From Bacilli bacterium (GTDB lineage: Bacteria; Bacillota_I; Bacilli_A; ML615J-28; CAG-698): 64,000 nucleotides of DNA. The stretch covers positions 26,355 through 90,354 of the forward strand of contig CAKJYW010000006.1 of NCBI GenBank assembly GCA_918272565.1. The letters are read 5' to 3'. The translations under genes were made by a program, and so were the position numbers. Of this stretch, positions 26,134-34,600 are shown in pieces (within the stretch, counting starts at the first letter, position 1; each line of letters starts with the position of its first letter). The notes below the pieces were generated by a model. That model had not been told where the DNA came from and did no database searches. It saw nothing but the letters and a program-made list of their open reading frames with translations.

Positions 26134-26460
26134 TTATTCTTTAAAAGTAACTTTGATTACTGTACCATCTTCATTTGGATGTTTTTCTAAGTAATCACGA
26201 ATAAGTTTATAGTTAGTTTCAGCTTTTCCTGGTTTACACCTTTCTAAGTCTGTAACTTCACCCTTAATAATAGCTTCACTAAAACCAGCACATCCAGCAT
26301 ATCCGCAGGCACCGCAGTTGTAATTAGGAAGCATATTCTTGACATCTTCTACTCTCGTATCTTCTTTAACGTAGAATACTACACTACTAATAGCTAAAGC
26401 AATTCCTAAAATAAGCCCTAAGCCACCTAGTATTAAAAATGTATATAATACTGTTATCAT
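26134..26460 (-). CDS. rnfB: short RnfB: membrane anchor plus one 4Fe-4S domain only
   Basis: 108 residues: an N-terminal membrane helix (about 4-29), then the RnfB Fe-S domain with C49-x2-C52-x4-C57-x17-C75 and the NYNCGACGYAGCAGF signature. Usual RnfB proteins continue for 150 or more residues with ferredoxin-like 4Fe-4S motifs that accept electrons from ferredoxin. Here the reading frame ends with an ordinary stop, and apbE starts 15 bases later with no remnant in any frame. It overlaps the start side of the 75-residue gene by four bases. Either the electron input is different, or another protein supplies the ferredoxin module. Confidence 0.88.
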   Translation of the reverse strand: MITVLYTFLILGGLGLILGIALAISSVVFYVKEDTRVEDVKNMLPNYNCGACGYAGCAGFSEAIIKGEVTDLERCKPGKAETNYKLIRDYLEKHPNEDGTVIKVTFKE

Positions 26461-26684
26461 TCTTTTATCTCCTTCTTTGCTTCCTCTAAGTCATCTTTTA
26501 GTTTGTATAATTTACAATTAGTGTTAGAGCAACTTGCACACTTTTCAGTGTCTACTAAATTCTCGCACCCCTTAGGAACAGGAGTTCTCTTATTTAGTAT
26601 ATATGTCAAAAAGAACACTACTACAAGTAACACTAATATAACTATCGCTATAATGATATAGCCAGTTTTGCCAAGTAGGTACAT
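26457..26684 (-). CDS. small membrane protein with four cysteines in the rnf operon
   Basis: 75 residues: one membrane helix (about 9-30), then C40, C49, C52 and C57 and a charged helical tail. The C49-x2-C52-x4-C57 spacing equals that of the RnfB cluster motif just downstream, and the helix-plus-cysteine layout is similar. It could bind a 4Fe-4S cluster. I do not know a named family. It sits exactly between rnfA (one-base overlap) and rnfB (four-base overlap), so it is expected to be made with the complex. Confidence 0.65.
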   Translation of the reverse strand: MYLLGKTGYIIIAIVILVLLVVVFFLTYILNKRTPVPKGCENLVDTEKCASCSNTNCKLYKLKDDLEEAKKEIKE

Positions 26685-27268
26685 TAAATATTAATCATTC
26701 CATTTAGTCCAATAAATGCAAGGCTCATTAAAGCAGCAGTTATTAGAGCAATCGGAACACCTTTCAAACATTTAGGAACATTACTAGCTTCTAGTCTTGT
26801 TCTTATACAACTAAAGACAACAATGATAAGTAAGAAGCCTAAAGATGTGCCTAGCGCATTGCTTAGGCTCATTAAGAATGTTAGTCCTTGATCAGTATTA
26901 CCTTGAGCAACACCAAGTACGGCGCAGTTTGTTGTGATAAGTGGTAGATATACACCTAGAGCTTTATATAGACTAGGGCTATATTTTTTTATTACCATTT
27001 CAACAAATTGCACTAAAGACGCAATTACTAGAATATATGTAATTGTATCCATATAAGGAATTCCTGCTTTAACTAAAACAAAGTGATATAAAGGCCAAGT
27101 AATTAAAGTTGCAAGTACTATTACAAAAACAACCGCAACCCCCATACCTAAAGCAGAATTAGTTTTCTTACTAACACCTAAGAAAGGACAAATACCATAG
27201 AATCTTGATAATATTACATTATCAACTAACATTCCATTAATAATAGCTAAAATAAATGTTACTATCAT
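26684..27268 (-). CDS. rnfA: Rnf complex membrane subunit A
   Basis: 194 residues, six membrane spans. RnfA/NqrE family signatures: VDNVILSRFYGICPFLGVSKK near the N-terminus and LPLITTNCAVLGVAQ in the middle, whose Cys residues bind the intramembrane [2Fe-2S] cluster shared with RnfE. Part of the ferredoxin:NAD+ oxidoreductase that pumps Na+ or H+. Overlaps rnfE by four bases. Confidence 0.95.
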   Translation of the reverse strand: MIVTFILAIINGMLVDNVILSRFYGICPFLGVSKKTNSALGMGVAVVFVIVLATLITWPLYHFVLVKAGIPYMDTITYILVIASLVQFVEMVIKKYSPSLYKALGVYLPLITTNCAVLGVAQGNTDQGLTFLMSLSNALGTSLGFLLIIVVFSCIRTRLEASNVPKCLKGVPIALITAALMSLAFIGLNGMINI

Positions 27269-27969
27269 TTTGCTTCCTCCTTACTTAAGCGACGCGCTTC
27301 TTTTTCTTTGAATGCTTCTATTTCTTGTTTTTTGTTTGTTCTATAAGCTAAAAACGCTAAAACAACACCTAAAACTAAGAAACCACCAGTAGGCATTGTA
27401 AACATACTAATTGCATAATCTTTTAAAGGAGTAAACTTGATGTAAGGAATAAATGTTAGTGTCTTACCAAATGTAAATCCACCAGTTCCTAAAAGTTCTC
27501 TAAAGAAAGCAATAATAACAATCGCAAGTGTATATCCAATACCATTACCAATAGCATCTAAGAACGAATCAAAGACACCATTTTTACTAGCGAATGCTTC
27601 AGCTCTACCAAGTACGATACAGTTAACAACAATCAAACTGATAAATACACCAAGCTTAGAATAAAGCTCAGGTAGATATGCTTGACTAAACATCTTAACG
27701 ATAGTTACAAATGTAGCTATAACAACAATATAAACAGGAATCTTTACTTCACTTGGAGTAATCTTACGAAGTAGGCTAATTACAATGTTTGATCCAATTA
27801 AAACAAACATAAATAATAATCCCATACCAAGTGCTGACTCAATTGAAGTTGTTGTGGCAAGAGCTGGACAAGTACCAAGCAGTGTAACAAATAAAGGATT
27901 TTCTTTAATTATTCCTTTAACAAGGGTTAAAATTCTAGGAGACTTTTCTACTTGTTTTTCGTTCATCAT
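27265..27969 (-). CDS. rnfE: Rnf complex membrane subunit E
   Basis: 234 residues, six membrane spans, RnfE/NqrD family: LVKGIIKENPLFVTLLGTCP at the start and LGVFISLIVVNCIVLGRAEAFASK in the middle, with the paired cluster Cys residues. A charged C-terminal tail of about 25 residues extends into the cytoplasm. It forms the pseudo-symmetric pair with RnfA. Its start overlaps the end of rnfG by four bases. Confidence 0.95.
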   Translation of the reverse strand: MMNEKQVEKSPRILTLVKGIIKENPLFVTLLGTCPALATTTSIESALGMGLLFMFVLIGSNIVISLLRKITPSEVKIPVYIVVIATFVTIVKMFSQAYLPELYSKLGVFISLIVVNCIVLGRAEAFASKNGVFDSFLDAIGNGIGYTLAIVIIAFFRELLGTGGFTFGKTLTFIPYIKFTPLKDYAISMFTMPTGGFLVLGVVLAFLAYRTNKKQEIEAFKEKEARRLSKEEAK

Positions 27970-28505
27970 TCAAGTCCTCCTTTGAAATTTTCTTTAAAGT
28001 GGTCTAGAGCACTACTTACTAACGCTTTAACAAGTTTTGCGCCATATGTTGCTCCACATTTAGTATCAACGTTATCGATTGAAGTTGTTGAAACATCACC
28101 TGTTTGATATGTAGCATTAACATGTTCTTCTACTTTAGAAGCAAATGATTGACCATTTTCTAAAAATACAACCTTAGTTACATTACCATTCTTACTTACT
28201 CCAACTAAAAGAGTAATAATACCATAAGCGTTTTTACCACTTAATCTATATACATATCCAACTACTTCATCATTTTTAGTTGCTTTTGTAACTTTCTTGA
28301 TTTCAGCTTCTCCACTCTCATCTAGCACTTCAAAGCTAGCTCCATCAAAGATTTCAGCTAATGCGCTATTTTCTTGTTTAATAGAATTCTCTATAATAAT
28401 AGGTTCTGTAACCATATTAACAAGGACAATTAATGCTCCGCTAAGTCCCGCTACAAGCATTAAAACGATACTAATCTTAAAAATCTTCTTTATACTAAGT
28501 TTCAT
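27966..28505 (-). CDS. rnfG: Rnf complex flavoprotein subunit G
   Basis: 179 residues with one N-terminal membrane anchor (about 8-30) and an extracytoplasmic FMN-binding domain. The ApbE target motif reads D147-T-K-C-G-A-T153, so FMN would be joined to T153; Cys in place of the more common Ser/Thr is within the known range of the motif. It passes electrons through covalent FMN. Nine bases after rnfD. Confidence 0.93.
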   Translation of the reverse strand: MKLSIKKIFKISIVLMLVAGLSGALIVLVNMVTEPIIIENSIKQENSALAEIFDGASFEVLDESGEAEIKKVTKATKNDEVVGYVYRLSGKNAYGIITLLVGVSKNGNVTKVVFLENGQSFASKVEEHVNATYQTGDVSTTSIDNVDTKCGATYGAKLVKALVSSALDHFKENFKGGLE

Positions 28506-28514
28506 TTTGCACCT

Positions 28515-29588
28515 CTAAAGCCCAAAGATAACAATAACTACAACTATAGCTATCATTAATCCCCAAATTAAGAAATGTTTCCATGAATACTTATTAGTAC
28601 TCCATTTGTAATAATCAATTACAGGAACAAACATATTACTAATTAATATAGCAAAGGCTACACCTTCAGGATATGCCCCAACAAGTCTAATTAAAGCACT
28701 AATTAAACCAATCATAATACCAAAAGTAATTCTACCAGGACGAGTAACAGGGCTTGTTACTGGGTCAGTTGCCATAAAGATAGCACCAAATAATAATCCT
28801 CCTGATAAAACTTGATATAACATAAAGATTACGCTGTTATCTGTTAACTTTATTCCAGCAAATAGCATTACTAAAGCAAATGATAAAATCATTGATAGCA
28901 TTACTCTAAAGTCAGCACTACGTCTAATAATTAGATATATTCCACCAGCTAAAATACATATCTTACTAACTTCACCCATTGATCCACTAACTGTACCAAT
29001 GAATAAATTCTTAATAGTATCAAAGTTTACTACTGCTAAATCATTAGCTAAAGCACCAAGTGGAGTAGCTCCACTCATGACATCTACTCCAAATAATGGA
29101 GAAACGGAAGAATACGCAATATTACTACCAAAGCATACCATAGTAATAACTCTACCTAAGGCAGCTGGGTTAAAGATGTTTCCACCTAATCCACCAAATA
29201 CGAGTTTACCTAAAACGATACCGCTAACTGCTCCAACTAAAGTGTAATACCACTTAGCTCCAGCAGGCATAATCATCGCAAAAATAACTGCACTAATTAA
29301 TGGAGTTAAGATATTATTGATTGTTGCTTTGGATTTTGCATATTTAATTCTATCTATAAACTTTTGTTTTGTTCCATCATATGGTTTCTTATTAGTTAAG
29401 AAAACAAATATAAACTCACACAAAAGCATTGATGCAATACTAATAAGTAAGACGCTAACTGCTCCAAATCCAAATTGTACTATTGAATATATTACAACAG
29501 GAACTAAAGCAATTAAGACATCAAGCATCATTCTTTTGACCGATGAGTCTTTATTTATATGTGGACTATTTTCTTTAATTAATCTCAT
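28515..29588 (-). CDS. rnfD: Rnf complex flavoprotein subunit D
   Basis: 357 residues, about nine or ten membrane spans. The FMN attachment motif is S172-G-A-T175-P-L-G. Family blocks GGLGGNIFNPAALGR and MATDPVTSPVTRPGRI are present. It carries the main ion-conducting part of Rnf together with covalent FMN and noncovalent flavin. Eight bases after rnfC. Confidence 0.95.
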   Translation of the reverse strand: MRLIKENSPHINKDSSVKRMMLDVLIALVPVVIYSIVQFGFGAVSVLLISIASMLLCEFIFVFLTNKKPYDGTKQKFIDRIKYAKSKATINNILTPLISAVIFAMIMPAGAKWYYTLVGAVSGIVLGKLVFGGLGGNIFNPAALGRVITMVCFGSNIAYSSVSPLFGVDVMSGATPLGALANDLAVVNFDTIKNLFIGTVSGSMGEVSKICILAGGIYLIIRRSADFRVMLSMILSFALVMLFAGIKLTDNSVIFMLYQVLSGGLLFGAIFMATDPVTSPVTRPGRITFGIMIGLISALIRLVGAYPEGVAFAILISNMFVPVIDYYKWSTNKYSWKHFLIWGLMIAIVVVIVIFGL

Positions 29589-29596
29589 AGACTCAC

Positions 29597-30895
29597 CTAC
29601 TTAATTAGTTTCTTTGCCTTTCTCATATATTCAGTAACAGGAATCTTAGATGTACATGAATATGAACATAGTCCACATTCAATACACTTCTTAACACCAA
29701 GTTTAATAATTGCATCTTTATCATTTGCTTTATAAGCATTCATTATACTAACAGGTTGCAATCCAACAGGACATGAATAAACACATGAAGCGCATCTTAC
29801 ACATGGCTCTTCAGTGTATTCGTGATGATTTAGAATAATTACACTAGTAACCGTTCTAGTAACAATTACATCATCTCTTACATGGCTTACACCCATCATT
29901 GGACCACCCAAGATAAATACTTTGTCTTTATCTTCATCAACATACCCGCCACAAAGCTTAATTAACTCTTGAACAGATGTTCCAACTCTAACTCTAAAGT
30001 TTTGAGGGAACTTGATACCATCTCCTGTTAAAGTGAAATATCTTTTAACAACAGGCAAATTATATTTAATAGCTTTGAATATACCTACAACTGTAGCTAC
30101 ATTGAAGTTCATAATGCCATATTTTGCAGGTAAGACGCCACTAGGAATATCAATACCCAAAGCGCTCTTTATCATTGCTATTTCCCAACCTTGAGGATAG
30201 AAATTACCAACTCTAGCAATCTCTATTGGTAGTTCTGGGTAGCGTTGTCTAACAGCATCAAGTACTTCGTAGATATCATCGTACTTTTTCTTAATACAAA
30301 TGATAGCTTTTTCTGCTTTAAATGCTTGTAAACAGTATTTGATACCAATCATGATTCTATCAGGCATTTCCATCATAAGACGATGGTCACTTGACAAATA
30401 TGGTTCACATTCAATACCATTTAGTAATATATATTTAATAGGGTCTTTTGTTTGGAATTTGATATAAGTTGGGAAAGATGATCCACCCATACCAACAACA
30501 GCACAGTTTTTAATAATCTCTGCCATTTCATCTTTAGTAAGTTTACTAATCTCTTCATCAGTTCTTTCATGAACTGATTCATCGAAAGTATTCTTCATAT
30601 CATTCTTAATTTGAATGAAATCAACCATCTTACCAGCTCTATGGAACTTCTTCACAGTCCCAACAATCGTACCACTTACTGTTGAGTGAATTGGTTGATC
30701 GAAATATCCACCATGTCTCATACCAATTACGGTACCAATTTTTACATAATCACCTGGCTTACAGTAAATCTCACTAGTTCCACATCTAGCATTAGTCACT
30801 GCAAGATAAACATATTCAGGATCAACATAGCGAATTGTTGGTAGAGATTTAGTTAATTTTCTTATATCCTTTATTCCCCTAGTTTTCTCAATCAT
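29597..30895 (-). CDS. rnfC: Rnf complex NADH-binding subunit C
   Basis: 432 residues. The NuoF-like core has the glycine-rich VGMGGSSFPTYIKF loop and LLNGIECEPYLSSD for NADH and FMN. Two C-terminal 4Fe-4S motifs follow: CVRCASCVYSCPVG and CIECGLCSYSCTSK. It is the cytoplasmic NAD(H) site of Rnf. It is the first gene of a ten-gene operon that ends with the Gx-like gene, with a strong promoter just upstream and an AAAGGA ribosome site. Length is near the family norm; the N-terminal quinone-like domain is short. Confidence 0.95.
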   Translation of the reverse strand: MIEKTRGIKDIRKLTKSLPTIRYVDPEYVYLAVTNARCGTSEIYCKPGDYVKIGTVIGMRHGGYFDQPIHSTVSGTIVGTVKKFHRAGKMVDFIQIKNDMKNTFDESVHERTDEEISKLTKDEMAEIIKNCAVVGMGGSSFPTYIKFQTKDPIKYILLNGIECEPYLSSDHRLMMEMPDRIMIGIKYCLQAFKAEKAIICIKKKYDDIYEVLDAVRQRYPELPIEIARVGNFYPQGWEIAMIKSALGIDIPSGVLPAKYGIMNFNVATVVGIFKAIKYNLPVVKRYFTLTGDGIKFPQNFRVRVGTSVQELIKLCGGYVDEDKDKVFILGGPMMGVSHVRDDVIVTRTVTSVIILNHHEYTEEPCVRCASCVYSCPVGLQPVSIMNAYKANDKDAIIKLGVKKCIECGLCSYSCTSKIPVTEYMRKAKKLIK

Positions 30896-30923
30896 CTTTA
30901 CTATTTTCCTTTCACACTTTTGT

Positions 30924-30952
30924 ATTATACTCTAAAAGTGCATCTTTATCAA
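30924..30952 (-). promoter_or_regulatory. promoter of the rnf operon
   Basis: Minus strand: TTGATA (30947-30952), 17-base spacer, TATAAT (30924-30929). Confidence 0.8.
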
Positions 30953-30973
30953 TACAATAAATAACCTCCAAAC

Positions 30974-31002
30974 TTGAAAAGGTGGAAAAATTGTAGTAGA
31001 AT
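30974..31002 (+). promoter_or_regulatory. promoter of the double zinc-ribbon gene
   Basis: TTGAAA (30974-30979), 17-base spacer, TAGAAT (30997-31002), divergent from the rnf promoter. Confidence 0.7.
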
Positions 31003-31029
31003 ACTAATACAAGAAAGGTATCAAAAAAT

Positions 31030-31569
31030 ATGAAATGTTTAAATTGTGGTCAAGAAATCACATTAGAAAATTCTAAATATTGTAATAATTGTGGAACTAA
31101 ACTACCATCAAGAAAAAAGCAATGCCCAACATGCGCTAAATTAAATGATGGAGAAGCTCTATTTTGTAAATATTGTGGAACAAGTTTAGATGAAGCTGAA
31201 ATAATCTATATTGAAGAGGCTAAGCCTGTTGAAGCTAAACCCGTTGAAACAGAAGAAGATTATAGTAAACCACCAAAGAAAATAAGATTATTCGCTCTTT
31301 TAGGTTTCTTACTTGCATTTTCACCTATAATGTTTAGTCAAACTAAGGTTGCATCATTCATAATTTCATTAATAATATTAATAAAATTAGCTAAACTAAA
31401 GAAAGAACATCCTGAAATGAATTCAAAGAAACAAAAAGTATTTGCTATTTTAGGTATGATTTTTTCAATTGCTTTCTTAATAATAATGGTATTATTCTAT
31501 ATATTCTTGCTATTTACACCAAATCTTGTACAAGATTTATTACAAGAAATACCTGAATATTTTGTATAA
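31030..31569 (+). CDS. double zinc-ribbon membrane protein
   Basis: 179 residues. The first 55 hold two zinc ribbons (CLNCG, CNNCG; CPTCA, CKYCG), joined by an acidic repeat-rich linker with two EAKPVE-type units. Two hydrophobic segments follow (about 90-118 and 140-165). Same general plan as the gene at 632 and likewise monocistronic. Function unknown; it may be a membrane-bound scaffold or sensor. Real expression is supported by a good promoter and a strong terminator. Confidence 0.7.
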   Translation: MKCLNCGQEITLENSKYCNNCGTKLPSRKKQCPTCAKLNDGEALFCKYCGTSLDEAEIIYIEEAKPVEAKPVETEEDYSKPPKKIRLFALLGFLLAFSPIMFSQTKVASFIISLIILIKLAKLKKEHPEMNSKKQKVFAILGMIFSIAFLIIMVLFYIFLLFTPNLVQDLLQEIPEYFV

Positions 31570-31575
31570 AAAAAT

Positions 31576-31605
31576 AAGGAGAGGATTAATCCTCTCCTTT
31601 TTCAC
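31576..31605. terminator. bidirectional terminator, perfect palindrome
   Basis: A 24-base perfect palindrome with AAGGAGAGGATT as its left arm (31576-31587) and A/T runs on both sides, serving this gene and the convergent giant lipoprotein gene. Confidence 0.85.
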
Positions 31606-31608
31606 ATA

Positions 31609-34600
31609 TTAGTGACTAACATTAGTTGTGAAGTTATCACCGGTAGGGTCAGTACCATATGTGTTACCTGTTGCATCAATTGAACAATTTGTAGATGCAT
31701 GGTTACCATTTGCTACATATTTTTGAGTATATGTTGCGGAAGTTTTATTCAATGTGATAGTTACTTCACCTAATGTACAATTGAATGTGTTACCTGTTGC
31801 AGTATATGTATTAGATTTTGTTACTCTATCAATTAATATTGGAAGATATACTGTTCCAGTAAATGTATTGTTATTAACTTGTACATATTTATATGAGTCA
31901 GTATTGTTAGAAGGTCCAATTACAATTGCTACACCTGATACATTGTTGAAGCTATTGCCATTTGCTTCAACAACAGCCATATTAGCAGTTGCAGGTAAGT
32001 AACTTACCCAATTCAAATGAATTGCGTTTCCAACAATATTGCTGAATGTGTTACCATTAAGCAATAGTTTTTCACCACTAGCACCTTTTGTCTTGTCATT
32101 TACATAGAAGGCATATGTAGCACTAATATCAGCAAAGATATTATCAACTAACTCAAGATTATATAAGTTATCTAACCAGATCATTGAAGAAGCACCGAAG
32201 CCTTTTTGTGTTGTAAATGCGTTGTGACTAATATTGATATTATGACTATAACTATTTGCTGATTCAGTAAAGTAAATGAATCCCTTACCTGTTGTAGTTA
32301 CACTAACTTTATTGTTCATAAATGTGAATGCACCAAGGTTAGTTGCTGGAGCATTTGCTGTACCAGCTGTACCAGCAGTATTAACAATTTGAGATGCACC
32401 TACAAAATCAATACCCTTAAATGCTACACTTGACAATTCCTTAGCAATTGTAATCTTACTTGTTAAGAATACATCTGGATAACGTTCAAGATCATCAAGT
32501 TCTTTATCACCATTTAATGACATGATAGTGATAGCTTTATCAATACTTAAGTTTTCACTATACTCTCCAGGAGTAACTACTATTATACTTCCTGCAGGAG
32601 CAGCAGCTAATGCTTCAGTGATTGTGTCATAACCTTTCTTAGTAATACCAGTATATGAACCAACAACATAATAAATATCCATAGCATTAATTTTATCAAT
32701 TAATGTGAATTGTATTGTATCATAATTAACTGCGCCTACAAACAACTTATCGCTAGGGAATAAATCATTACTATTGCCATCATAATATAAGCAATCAGTC
32801 ATGTCTAGTGTAACAGGACTAGTTGTGCCATTATTAGCTGAATTGTTCTTTGCATATAGAGTTTTAGGAACATCGTAGAATTGATTATATCTAGCCATCA
32901 AGTTAGCACCTGAACTAGAACGTTCTACATAAATGCAAGTTGCTACTGTCTTGAATTCGTTAAAATTAATTTTAATTTCAGAATATACGTCAGTATTATT
33001 CATTGTTCCTAGATGAATTCCTTCACCGCTAACATTTTCAAACTTATTATAACTAATAGATACTTTAGCAGTTGCAACAAATGGACTTAACCAATTAATC
33101 CACATTCCGTTTCCTGTTATATTCTTGAACATATTATATTCAAATACTGAAGTTTCACCTGCCATACCCTTAGATGTATCATTAATATAGAATACATTTT
33201 CAGCAGTAATGTTTTCGAATGAATTTCCAGTCATTTCAATATCAACATCATTATCAAGTCTTATCATAGCACTTGCACCAAATCCAGCGCTTGTTGTGAA
33301 TGTATTATCATTAATCTTGATATTATGACTATATGAGTGTTTTGCTTCTGTGAAATAAATAAATGCACCTGAAGCAGTAGTTACATTAACAGTATTATTA
33401 ATGAATGTGAATGCACCAAGGTTAGTTTTTGTTGCAGAATTAGATGATCCTGCAGTACCAGCAGTATTAACAACTTTAGATGCACCAGTAAAGTTGATAC
33501 CCTTAATAGCTACATTTGTTAATTCCTTAGCTATTGTAATAGTACCAGTGTATGTAACCTCTAGATAACGATCAAGAGCATCTAGAGCTTTATCGCCATT
33601 CAATGACATTATTGTACAAGCTTTACTAATTGTGAAGCTTTCATTATAAGTTCCTGGAAGAAGTACAACTATACCATTTGCAGGAACAGCAGCTATAGCT
33701 TCAGCAATTGTTGCATAACCTTGTTTAGTTACGCCAACATATGAGCCAACTACTACATATTCATCTTCTTCATTAATCTTTTCAAGTAGAGGAGGTTCAT
33801 CGTACCAATCATCCATTGTCTCTTGCATGTTAGAGAACCACCAAGCTTCAGGTTGACCTAAATCAGAGTAGTTCTTATCAATGTCGAATAATCCTTCAGT
33901 ACATGAATTAGTTGGTTTATCAACATAATAATCGCCAGCATTTAATACGATATTCTTGAATTTATTTTCATTGATGTGTACTTCAACATATTCTGGATGA
34001 GACATCTTTCCGCTTGCTGTTGAATTTCTTACACGAATTGCACCCCAAGTGTTCTTGCTTAGCATTCCACCATTGAATACATTATTCTTAATGTTAATAA
34101 CTGCTTTGATTCCATCAACTTTTGCTTCACGCATATCAACACAAGTGTTATTAGCATTAATGAACATATTGTTTTCGATGCTATATGTACCATTACCAAT
34201 ATATCTAATCATAATAAATGATTGGTTAGTATTTTCAAATACGTTATAAGAAATAGTTACATCACCATCAACAAGATCATATCCTCTAATAGTGTCATAT
34301 ACACCATTACCAGTAAATGTATTATTTTCAATATCAATATCTTTTGCTGTAGAATCAAATCTAATACCACGTAGAGCTTTTACAGTTGCAGTGTTATTAG
34401 TGAATGTGAATCCTGTAACAGGAACACCAAATCTTACAAATCCACTAATAGCATCACTATCGTGTACAACATTAGTAAATGTACAATTAGTAATTGTGAT
34501 GTCTTTAACACCAGCTGTACCTGTTGTTGTGTCGATATATGCTTTTTCAATGAATGTAGCACCATCAATTGTTAATCTTTCAACGCCATCACTAATTATA

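Noticed and set aside
26119..26460. RnfB as a frameshifted pseudogene
   Set aside because: No ferredoxin-type CxxCxxC remnant follows in any frame, and apbE starts 15 bases after a normal stop; the gene appears intact but short.
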